Shown here piece by piece: positions 55,352-64,000 of a stretch of DNA of 64,000 nucleotides. The stretch's first letter is position 1. Each line of letters begins with the position of its first letter. The DNA is from Pseudoips prasinana (lineage: Eukaryota; Arthropoda; Insecta; Lepidoptera; Nolidae), in the NCBI GenBank assembly GCA_951640165.1, contig OX621234.1, positions 28,338,549-28,402,548 on the forward strand. The letters run 5' to 3'. The notes under the pieces were generated by a model. The model did not search any database, had not been told where the DNA came from, and saw only the letters and a program-made list of their open reading frames with translations. Made by a program: the position numbers and the translations under genes.

Positions 55352-55599
55352 ATATCTGGGGACAATGTCACACAGATCATCCTAGCCCCAAACTAAGCAA
55401 AGCTTGTACTATGGGTACCAGGCGACGATATACCTACATACTTATATAGATAGATAAATACATATATACATAGAAAACATCCATGACTCCGAAACAAATA
55501 TTCGTGCTCATCACACAAATATTTGCACTTACCGGTATTCGATTCCAGGACCACTAGCTTCGTAGGCAGGAGCACTACCAACTAGGCTATGGTGACCGT
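55352..55599 (-). mobile_element. SINE, full length, minus strand
   Basis: Same order as the 51640 copy. Minus-strand B box CCTGGAATCGAATACCGGTA is mutated at two places. Preceded by a short duplicated TATCTGGGGACAATA (55328, 55353). Confidence 0.8.
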
Positions 55600-56216
55600 C
55601 ATTATACTTATAGAACATAAAACTCTAGAAATTAGTTTATAAGTTAATATTACTAGGTATAAATGTTTATTCCTACTCTAGAAATCAGTCTGTAAGTTAA
55701 TTTTACTATATTTGTTCAATACTAATTAGGCGATACCTACTATAGAGAGGAAGCTATTGTCTAATATTAGCAGTTTATATAAGCAATGTTCTGTAAATGG
55801 AGTCACACCTCTATGCCTTGCCTTATATGATATCACGTTAACATTTTCCTGGAAAATGATTACCTACAGCATCCGACTGTTAATTTAACTGCCATAAATT
55901 GCCAACTATAGGTACTGTACTGTAATCGACTGTATGGTGTAGTAGTATTATGTATATGTTCTACAATTTAACTACTAAATGCGTTATGTAGGCTTATTGT
56001 CACCTGTTAATCAAACTATTCGCCGAAATGGTATTTATTTAAGTACTTAATTGTCGTTGTTAGTCTTTGATTAATTATGAACAGTTTAAATGAAGCCGTA
56101 GTAGCTATTATTGTTTTGAAATCATCCCACAATTGTTTTTAAACAATTACAAACTTCAACATAGTATTAATAAGGTTGAAATTTATATTTACTTATGAAA
56201 TAATAATAGGTAACAA
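55600..56216. other. Contains a 54-bp direct duplication
   Basis: CTCTAGAAATTAGTTTATAA near 55622 and CTCTAGAAATCAGTCTGTAA near 55676 are diverged direct copies. Otherwise AT-rich. Confidence 0.5.
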
Positions 56217-56425
56217 TAATAATATCCTGGGACAGCATTCACACACGGTTATCTGATCTCAAACTAAGCAGAGCTTGTTCTATGGAAACCAGAGAACTGA
56301 TATGCTACGTGTACTACTTTTCTTTTGTAAATACATACTGATGTAGATAATTACACCCTGACTCTGGTCTGGTGGGAATCGATCCCACGAGCTACGGCGT
56401 GAAAGGTAAGTATTTACCTTAAACC
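56217..56425 (-). mobile_element. SINE, minus strand (family of 39562)
   Basis: AATAATATCCTGGGACAGCA, ATCTGATCTCAAACTAAGCA, ATACTACTTTTCTTTTGTAA-like block and B-box region GGTGGGAATCGATCCCACGA. Confidence 0.75.
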
Positions 56426-57009
56426 TATACTTTATAATCCAATACCTATATAATCTACCTTTGCTTTCGTTGAAACATAATAGAAATGCTGTAAATGGCA
56501 TTTCCATACATTAAATTGCTTAGGATTAACACGTAGAAAGAGTCACGGAAATATGCTTGAGATTATCCCAATTTAATGTGTGAAACACATAAAACTTCTG
56601 TCTGAATTTGCGGAATGTAATTTCGCATAGGCTCACAATGTCATAAATAGCTAACCATGAGATTACGGTATATGGTATGGTATATTTAAGATTAGGGTTA
56701 TATAATAAAAAAGGAACACATTTACCTAGAGCAGAAAAGAACGAAAGAAAAATGTTATTTAGACGTTTAGATGTTTAATTTTTTTTAAGTCACAGAAACG
56801 GACTGGATGCATGAAAATTAAATTGTCGATAGATTATAACCTGAATTACTACTAGCGATATTCCGGATCATTAAAAATGTATATATATATCAGCGGATAC
56901 TGAGCCGAATACTGATTTTAGTGTCATTATCCGCGGATACGGATACGCATTTTCGTACTTAATGTTTGTTGCGTCATTCTTATTGTAGTCATTATATATT
57001 AGTTGAAAA
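56426..57009. other. Nothing recognised
   Basis: ATATATATATCAGCGGATAC and ATCCGCGGATACGGATACGC (56878-56950) give a small cluster of CGGATAC motifs. Confidence 0.35.
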
Positions 57010-57160
57010 ATCATCATCTTCATATCAGCCATAAGACGTCCACTGCTGGCCAAAGGCCTCCCCCAAAGATCTCCAAAATTGCCAGTCTTGCGCTATTCGC
57101 ATCCAGCAATTTCCAGCGACCCGCATAAGATTATCGGTCTATCTTGCCCACGCTGCTTAT
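57010..57160 (-). mobile_element. RTE LINE C-terminal fragment
   Basis: Reverse of the FVQQWTSFG end (plus CATAAGACGTCCACTGCTGG), then AAGGCCTCCCCCAAAGATCT, AATTGCCAGTCTTGCGCTAT and CAATTTCCAGCGACCCGCAT. TCATCATCTTCAT precedes it as the tail. Confidence 0.7.
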
Positions 57161-57835
57161 TTTAGTTGAAAGATGTTTCACCTAAAATAAATTTAAGTAT
57201 AAAAATCTGCCTATAGTAAAAGTTTAGATACATTATTATTTTAATAAGTTTATCATAAAGAATGATCTCATTATATACTAAATAACATAAATATAGCTGA
57301 TTTACTAAATCAAATATCTTTATAACGATTGCAAAATACAAAAAATAATATTTCACTACTCCGAGATGTTGTTGACTAATACATTATATATTTTTAAATT
57401 TATAATCTATTTGTTTTTAGTTTCATTGATAAGGTATTAATATTTACATTGTCATATTATGTACTCATTGAAAAATAGTTTAAAGTGAGATAATGCAGTT
57501 TTATAAATCCTTCAGTCCTTATCACAGAGTGTGGGCTCTTCCAAGAAACCTAGGTAGAGATATATTGAGTTTCGTGGAGCTCTGTATGTATATTACTTAC
57601 ATGTATTATAGTATTTATATTATAGTGTGCTGTTTCGCTTGCTGGTATATTCGCTAGTGCTGGTATATTAAAGTAAAATGTAACTTTAACTTAACCGTAA
57701 TCTAATAATCACCGAATGTAGAGTCTTCTGATTTTTTATCGAGACGTTTCAGTTAGCCTAGGAGTATTTATTTATTATAATAGATTCATCATCGTTAACT
57801 TAACACTAAACATTCAAAGAAGGCAAGTGATTGAA
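57161..57835. other. AT-rich DNA, nothing recognised
   Basis: No coding signal. Ends at the 81-bp array. Confidence 0.35.
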
Positions 57836-58322
57836 ATAAAGTCAAAGTATTAGATCTCTACAAATGTATACAACATTCATAAAAAAAAAACCTGGTTCAC
57901 CGAATAAAAGCCATCTAATAAAGTCAAAGTGTTAGATCTCTACAAATGTATACAACGTTCATAAAAAGAAACCTGGTTCACCGAATAAAAGCCATCTAAT
58001 AAAGTCAAAGTGTTAGATCTCTACAAAAGTATACAACGTTCATAAAAAGAAACCTGGTTCACCGAATAAAAGCCATCTAATAAAGTCAAAGTGTTAGATC
58101 TCTACAAATGTATACAACGTTCATAAAAAGAAACCTGGTTCACCGAATAAAAGCCATCTAATAAAGTCAAAGTGTTAGATCTCTACAAATGTATACAACG
58201 TTCATAAAAAGAAACCTGGTTCACCGAATAAAAGCCATCTAATAAAGTCAAAGTATTAGATCTCTACAAATGTATACAACGTTCATAAAAAGAAACCTGG
58301 TTCACCGAATAAAAGCCATCTA
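57836..58322. repeat. Tandem array, six copies of an 81-bp unit
   Basis: GTCAAAGTGTTAGATCTCTA recurs at 57841, 57923, 58004, 58085, 58166 and 58247. The first step is 82 bp because of one extra A; all others are 81 bp. Each unit carries TGTATACAACGTTCATAAA, GAAACCTGGTTCACCG and AATAAAAGCCATCTAA. Differences between copies are single bases (GTATTA/GTGTTA, AAATG/AAAAG, CAACATT/CAACGTT). All frames contain stops, so it is not coding. Confidence 0.97.
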
Positions 58323-58335
58323 GCAAATAATATTA

Positions 58336-58460
58336 TTGACGGGCCAGTTGACGTGGTAGTAATTGCCTTTCACGTCGCTGGTCATGGGTTCGATTCCCGT
58401 CCAGACAGATATTTGTGCGCATGAACACGTCAGTTTGTCTGGAATCTGGGCGTAAATCTA
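58336..58460 (+). mobile_element. tRNA-headed SINE, 5' part
   Basis: GGGCCAGTTGACGTGGTAGT (A-box region), GTCATGGGTTCGATTCCCGT (B box), then ATTTGTGCGCATGAACACGT and TTGTCTGGAATCTGGGCG. It starts 14 bp after the 81-bp array ends and runs into the next element. Confidence 0.7.
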
Positions 58461-58777
58461 TACATATAATAAAATCGTTGGAAAGTGAAAACTGTACATT
58501 GAATATTTTTTTTAAGGGATACTTGGGTCGTGATCTACAATCGATATCGAAGGCAAAAATATAGTTTTTAGAATTTTTGTCTGTATGTCTGTTTGTCTGT
58601 TTGTATGTCCGGGCTAAACTCAAAAAGTACTGCATGGATTTACTTCAAATTTTGCATGAATACTAATAAGAGGTCGGGTAAACATATAGGCTACATATTA
58701 TCACGCTATCACCTACGGGGGAGGAGCTATAATAATTTATAAAATTTAACGCGGGTAAAACCGCGGGGCACAGCTAG
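58457..58777 (+). mobile_element. Helitron-like element with CTAG end
   Basis: It starts near CTATACATATAATAAAATCG and includes GTCTGTATGTCTGTTTGTC and GGCTACATATTATCACGC. It ends ACGCGGGTAAAACCGCGGGG then CACAGCTAG|T. The 5' end differs from the other Lep1-like copies while the 3' end is shared. Confidence 0.6.
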
Positions 58778-58792
58778 TATCTGTATAAGAAT

Positions 58793-58903
58793 GCATTTAC
58801 AAAAGAAAAGAAGTATATCAGTTATCTGGTTTCCACAGTACTAGCTTTGCTTAGTATGAGATGGCCGTGTGTGAATAATGTCCCAGTATATTATTATTAT
58901 TGC
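58793..58903 (+). mobile_element. SINE 3' half, plus strand
   Basis: TTACAAAAGAAAAGAAGTAT, ATCAGTTATCTGGTTTCCAC, TAGCTTTGCTTAGTATGAGA, GAATAATGTCCCAGTATATT and (ATT)n. Same family as 39562, opposite orientation. Confidence 0.7.
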
Positions 58904-59495
58904 TAAATAAACAGCGCCAGATTCAGAATTGTATGTGATACCATGGTCCGGTTATAACTAGTTACGAGAAATATTGTTATTATATTCATTAGGTCCGACA
59001 ATCAGTTTCAAGATGATGGCTCAAGCTGATTCCGATAACGATACCAATATAGAGTGCTATAAATGTTATAATCTTATGATTCACTGCAGATCGCGGGAAA
59101 TGTATGAAAGAATATGTATTTCTCGGAAAATTGTAATCATAGTAGCTGCGCCCTGCAATTTATTTTATCTATGAAACTAAAAACAAATACACCATAAATT
59201 AACATAATTTATTGTCTATTAGTTAATAATATCTCGGAGTAGTTAAATATTATTTTCGTATTTTACAATCTGTGCATGTTCTAGTCACATTCAGTTGACT
59301 ACCTATTTATAATGTACGTTAAAGATTCATGAAAGCGACATTTATAATGTAACATAAGTACCGTATTGTATTAATATAAATATCGAAAATAGTCAAATTA
59401 TCAATAGCTGGAGCCTCGATTATATTATACGATTTTGTGGAAATAAAAATTGATACGATATTTTTATTTCCTTACGATTTTGATTCTATACACGA
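58904..59495. other. Nothing recognised
   Basis: The 58974-59174 frame begins with a non-ATG codon and has no motif. Confidence 0.35.
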
Positions 59496-59637
59496 TGTAA
59501 AGACGCCAGCACATCAAACTACCCCAATCTGTCAAATTTCCCCAATTGAAAGTGAACCTTATGCTTATGTAATAAAGTTGAAAATTTATAAGATAAATTT
59601 GACAGATTGGAGTAGCTGGATGTGCTCGCGTCTGTAT
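59496..59637. mobile_element. MITE, second copy, opposite orientation
   Basis: Arms begin TGTAAAGACGCCAGCACATC and its complement at the right end. The core is the reverse complement of the core at 39915-39970 (CTTATGCTTATGTAATAAAG vs CTTTATTACAAAAGCATAAG). Confidence 0.85.
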
Positions 59638-61749
59638 CACTCTTATACCTTTATCAAGGTACCAGCTAACGATATTTCTATTTCTTACTATCTAATATAG
59701 ATACTGAGACCGAATCGGAAAAGTTAGTGCAATATTTGTTTAATTGTATGTTTATATTTAAGAAGTAATTCAATATTTATATAAAGGGCCCTAAGGGAAA
59801 ACGGGTATTAAAACATCTCTACATGACCATATCACGGGAGAGAAGGCGGTAAAATCCATACTTACTAATATTTTAAAAGTAGGAATGATCATAATAGACG
59901 TATCCGTTCTTAGGATCTCTAGTCGACTTTACAGGAATTGAAGTTAGACGAGATTCATTAAGGCACGTTGTATGCTGGAGAGCTGGACTACCTACTCTGA
60001 CACAGGGATAATCAATGACCTTTGTCACCACTGACATTTTGTATTTAGCACTTACTGAATGCAAAATTGAAAACAATAGCGTCGGCATACCCAATTGTGT
60101 ATTGTTTTAATTGTGGATTTCGAATGAGAGTTTTGTCCATAATTTTTTTCGAACGGAACCGTTTTTGATTTGCCAAATTGATAGGTGTGGTACGCCTGGG
60201 CGTATGCTATGTGAATCGGAATAAATACAATTCTTGGGCATTTGATTTAAGGTGTGTAAACGTGAACTTTCATGATAAACCGTCATCTACGGCTAATGTC
60301 AAGTCGTGAGCCGCGCCCTTACCACACGATACGAGGATGGGCCTTATTTATTTTGCCATCAAAATAATTAATCAACCTGCCATGGAAAATATTTGGCTCA
60401 TCAACTAATTACTAGTGGATGTTTACCTACTATGAGTTCGATATCAGTTGATAAGACACCTAAAGTTCAGTTAGCTAAAGGTAGGATACTGAACATTGAA
60501 AGAGAAATGTGTTAGCGTAAACATTGTGCTATTTTTGACTTTGTTAGTCCAACAATCTTTTTCCAATGTTCATAGATGTTTTCAGGTTCACATAAACAAA
60601 ATCAGATCACTAAAAATGTTCCTAAAGTAATCGCCTAGTAATTCCGGCTTGATAATATTGCATAGCACGCTGTCAATTGTTAGTCGAGTGATTCTGTGTA
60701 ATAGCTTCGAATTAATTTCTAATAATTTTTAATTCTCGATTCCTTTTCTAATACGGTGTTTTCGGTTACATCGTTTTTAAAATGTGAATGACACGGGTTA
60801 GGTTAGGCTCACAAAATTATTCAAATTATGAAGTACGCAGGAAAATGGGGGAAGGATCCCAATTAGCATTCGCTTAACGCAAATACTCCTATCAAGAGCA
60901 CTTAGCTCAATTTAATCATTGCGGAAACGAAGGCTTAGCAAAACTTTAGAACCATATTTTCTTAAAAATAAGGTTCAATAATTTAAAAAAAGCCTGTTGT
61001 TGTTTTTATTTGTAGGTGTTTATAACAGGATATTGGGAACTAGGTAACAGTTTTTCTTACACTCTATATTATAGCGTATGAAAACGTGGCGTAAGAGAAG
61101 AAGCTCTACACTGTTTTACACGACTAGTTAAAAATTGGTATATTGTTTTTGTAATCCGATAGAAAAAGAGGCATGTTACGCTTGAAATTGTCTTTGTTTT
61201 AGTTAGCCTGTCTTTTGTTTCGTAGCGTGCAAACGAATAGTTTAATTTCTATGAAATTTCACTATCTGACACAAATTAAAAAGGAAGCCTAGCTTTGTTT
61301 AAAAATAAATCTAACCACCTATTAAAAACTTACGTTTTGTTTTTAGTTTTAGTCCAGAAATTCTGTCGGTAATGTTATTACGGTCTATGCTTGTATGTTT
61401 GTCTCGTTATTACCCCATAATTATATTTTCTTGCAGATTGTGTGGTTATAAGAATCCCAAACTATTATATCATTATGATATCACACCATAAACACGTAAT
61501 TTAATTGGTATTCAAATTGGAAAGATTATGTTCGAGATAATCTGCCCTGACAGATACTCTAGACATTAATTACCCTGTGGCATATCCCACGTTACGTCGC
61601 GTCGGTATTCACACTTTGTAATTGAAAGGATCTGTATCACCTCGACAATAAGGGACGTTTTCGTATCGCAATACTAGTCACCCTTCTTACCAAAATCACA
61701 ACTTAAGGTATTCGTGACCCCATACGTGTAAATAATTTTATAAGATCGT
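59638..61749. other. Long AT-rich stretch, nothing recognised
   Basis: No supported ORF, RNA gene or repeat. Confidence 0.35.
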
Positions 61750-61859
61750 ACGTACAGTCGATGCCACGTCCATATAAACACACTACGAAAATAGCTTTTA
61801 CTGTTTACGTAATAAAGACGCTATCAAGTGTATCCACCGACGTGACGTCGACTGTACCT
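61750..61859. mobile_element. Short inverted-repeat element (MITE-like)
   Basis: TACAGTCGATGCCACGTC (61753-61770) and GACGTGACGTCGACTGTA (61839-61856) pair with two mismatches. The internal ACACTACGAAAAT and GTAATAAAGACGCTATCAAG motifs recur, diverged, at 27921 and 38318. Confidence 0.65.
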
Positions 61860-63237
61860 ACACATATAATTTTAATGGTATGTGATTTATTTATGTCACG
61901 CCGTGCTCACCACATTAAATTTAGTTTCTACGAGATTTAAAGTTCATTCACCTACTATTTTGTCGTGAGAAATTGGCACATATCATGTGCATTAATTTAA
62001 TCTTATTGACATAGTGCCTACACAGGTATAATTGCATTTTATCTATCTATAAAGACTGTTTTGGCAACGTAACAATTCATTGCCCTTGCAATATAAAACA
62101 AATTTAAATGACGAGTCCGATAGCACCTCAGTATACTCTCTCTATTTCGTTCGACAAATGAACGCATAATAATCCTCGTTTGTATTCGTACCTATGGGAT
62201 ACCCTCCCTAATCTTCAATCAAACGAGTGGCAGATTAACGTAGAACGACGATTTGACAAAACGTCCCTAAAATAGGAACCACACAGAGTCGAGGTTCGAT
62301 TCTTGTTCAGCGTATGTGTCTAAATTGGACTTATATTTGCAAGAAGGCTTGAACCCACGCTAGCCTCTATAGTCTGATTAAGCAGTGAAATGTACTAGTT
62401 TAAAAAAAATGGCAGCGCATGATCAAACATACCGTTTATCTTCTGCAATTTCATTGGGCGAACGCAGTAAAGAGAATATACTTACTATTTTGTCGACATG
62501 ACCATGTTATCGGGACTGGGCACAGAATATATTAGTTAATAATAACAACTCTGACATGTTCTCAAACAACAGAGGAATACCATACCATCCTAGAAGTACC
62601 TATCTATTTTTTATGCCATTTCCTTTCCATTTCAAACCTTCGTCGCCCTCAATGGCTTGAAATAGAAGGCAAGCTAATGTCTATGGAGGACAATAAAACG
62701 TGGAATTTATATATTTCTTATGATTTAATATAAATGTTTTTATCCTCCTAACCAATTTGTTTTGTATGTCATATATTAATTAACGATTTTCTCTATTTTG
62801 TAAAAGTACATCGAATATTTTTAAAGAAGTAACTATTATTTATTTCTGCCCCCTTTGTCTAGCTAATTTATTTATATTATTTAAATTATTGTTGGTTATA
62901 ATACAAATAATCGTAGAGACGACGCGACGTGCCATTATACAAAAATATAATACAATGAATAGAATTATGTTTAAATATTATGTGTGAAGTGAAGAAATTG
63001 ATGATAATAATAAAGTAAAGTTTACCTCATTTTCTCCTTACATTATTGAATAACTGTATTGTCATAAATGCAACATAAATTGTTTATAAATATATCAGAA
63101 TTCGATAATGATAAAATGGTCTTTACTTCATCATTTTATCGTAAATGGATTGAAAAAGTCCTAAGGTTTCTAGATGTAAATCATGACGGAAACTTTTCTT
63201 CTTTATAATTTGATAAGATACACCAAAATCTTGACTG
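61860..63237. other. AT-rich DNA with a SINE-head remnant
   Basis: 62290-62320 (GTCGAGGTTCGATTCTTGTT) resembles a B box. No other feature. Confidence 0.35.
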
Positions 63238-63712
63238 CCACGTTGGTCTAACGGTAGAGTGCAACCGCAGATAATGAGGTCCTGGGTTCAAATCTTAGGT
63301 CGGTGCTAAAAAAGTGCTATCGATATTTTTCTGTTGAGAAAAACTGTAGAGGTGGTGCCTCAGTGAGCATGTAAAGCCGTCAGGCATGTACCTGTATTAT
63401 TCCTGGTCGTGTCAGCTAGAGGTCCAACGATTTATGACATTCAGGGAATAGAAGGAGCACCTGCTTTTGCGCACACATTTGTGCTCTATAAATGCCCCGC
63501 GCTTATGGCTAGTATCCTGTCAGTGATTGGCGAAGTTAAGCAACAAGGCTGGCGGTCAGTCCACAGATGGGTGACCGCTAAAATTGGTTTAATTTATGAG
63601 CGTCTCTGGGGGGCACGTTAAACTGTCGGTAAGCCATGTCGGAGGGCCAATGGACGACTTGAACAACTGTGACACTAGTGAAACCACTGCCCATACCATA
63701 AGTAAGTATGGC
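63238..63712 (+). mobile_element. Composite SINE: tRNA-like head, body, 5S-like module, tail
   Basis: Head: GTTGGTCTAACGGTAGAGTG (A box, 63242-) and CTGGGTTCAAATCTTAGG (B box, 63282-). Body: GTGGTGCCTCAGTGAGCATG, TAAAGCCGTCAGGCATGTAC and GGGAATAGAAGGAGCACC. 5S-like module 63524-63578: GCGAAGTTAAGCAACAAGGC and GCGGTCAGT..GATGGGTGACCGC, closely matching the 5S rRNA internal control region. Tail: GACTTGAACAACTGTGACAC..CATAAGTAAGTA. Not a functional tRNA or 5S gene, since both are embedded and incomplete. Confidence 0.75.
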
Positions 63713-64000
63713 TAGTCTCCTTTGTGACTGGCCTCAATAGCCGACATTTAAGATATACATCGGTTAACAACCATTTCTGGCTCCATTTTCAAATACAATC
63801 ATATTATTCCATGTTCAGGTACAGCACTATTTTTTTCCACATAATATATGTAGATTATTGTCTCAACTATGCCCAAAGCTTCGAGCATTTAGACTGTTTG
63901 TCTATGCTCGAAGGCCCAAAGTGATCTTCTATGAAAAATAAACGGCTTATTTTTATTCTTACTTAACTGCTGACTTAAAAGCTTACTTCGAACAGATATT
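63713..64000. other. Window end, nothing recognised
   Basis: Short frame 63724-63924 has no ATG context or motif. TTCGAGCATTTAGACTG..CTATGCTCGAAG forms a weak inverted pair (63879-63912). Confidence 0.35.

Noticed and set aside
57836..58322. CRISPR-like array
   Set aside because: The 81-bp units are contiguous without unique spacers, no cas genes are present, and the genome is eukaryotic. It is a minisatellite.
63524..63578. 5S rRNA gene
   Set aside because: Only the internal control region is similar. The 5' and 3' thirds of 5S rRNA are absent and the segment is embedded in a repeated SINE.
1..64000. A new defence, toxin or biosynthetic gene system
   Set aside because: Apart from the amino-acid transporter and decayed retroelement ORFs, no set of adjacent genes is present that could form one.

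Overview
The window looks like nuclear DNA of a moth or butterfly. It is AT-rich, has long intron-like gaps, and carries dozens of lepidopteran-style repeats: short Helitrons ending in a GC hairpin plus CTAG, tRNA-headed SINEs, RTE-type and jockey-type LINE tails, and MITEs. No bacterial or viral gene organisation is present.

The one gene I can name confidently is on the minus strand between 22087 and 17158. It is a proton-coupled amino-acid transporter of the SLC36/AA_trans family, closest in layout to insect 'pathetic'. Five coding exons with consensus splice sites join in frame to give 485 residues plus stop, and all four introns are in phase 2. Candidate 5' regulatory sequence includes a CpG-rich patch with a full CRE (22240-22340) and a TATA box within the first intron (21488-21495).

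Weaker coding candidates are: a two-ORF transcript-like unit (3107-3806); a possible exon at 5388-5549; a promoter-like stretch followed by a frame-broken coding remnant (11923-12534); possible exons at 13019-13125, 23612-23809 (minus) and 33216-33286; and an unrecognised basic ORF at 14936-15271. None could be assigned a function.

Layout: 1-2000 has LINE remnants, including a dead reverse transcriptase. 2600-7000 has the two-ORF unit, large hairpins and a possible exon. 7400-11200 is a nest of SINEs and Helitrons. 11900-13560 has a promoter candidate and coding remnants. 17158-22340 is the transporter gene, whose third intron contains a LINE tail inserted into a 5S-rRNA-like SINE. 22450-39500 is mostly featureless AT-rich DNA with scattered LINE tails and a 268-bp tandem duplication. 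39560-64000 is dense in SINEs, Helitrons and MITEs. It also holds a perfect 23-bp hairpin (53286-53341), six tandem copies of an 81-bp unit (57836-58322), and a full SINE that joins a tRNA-like head to a 5S-like module (63238-63712).

The items most worth follow-up are the modular tRNA/5S SINE family, the 81-bp array beside a SINE and a Helitron, the MITE pair in opposite orientations, the long hairpins, and the unassigned splice-bounded exons. I found no new operon-like or defence-type system.
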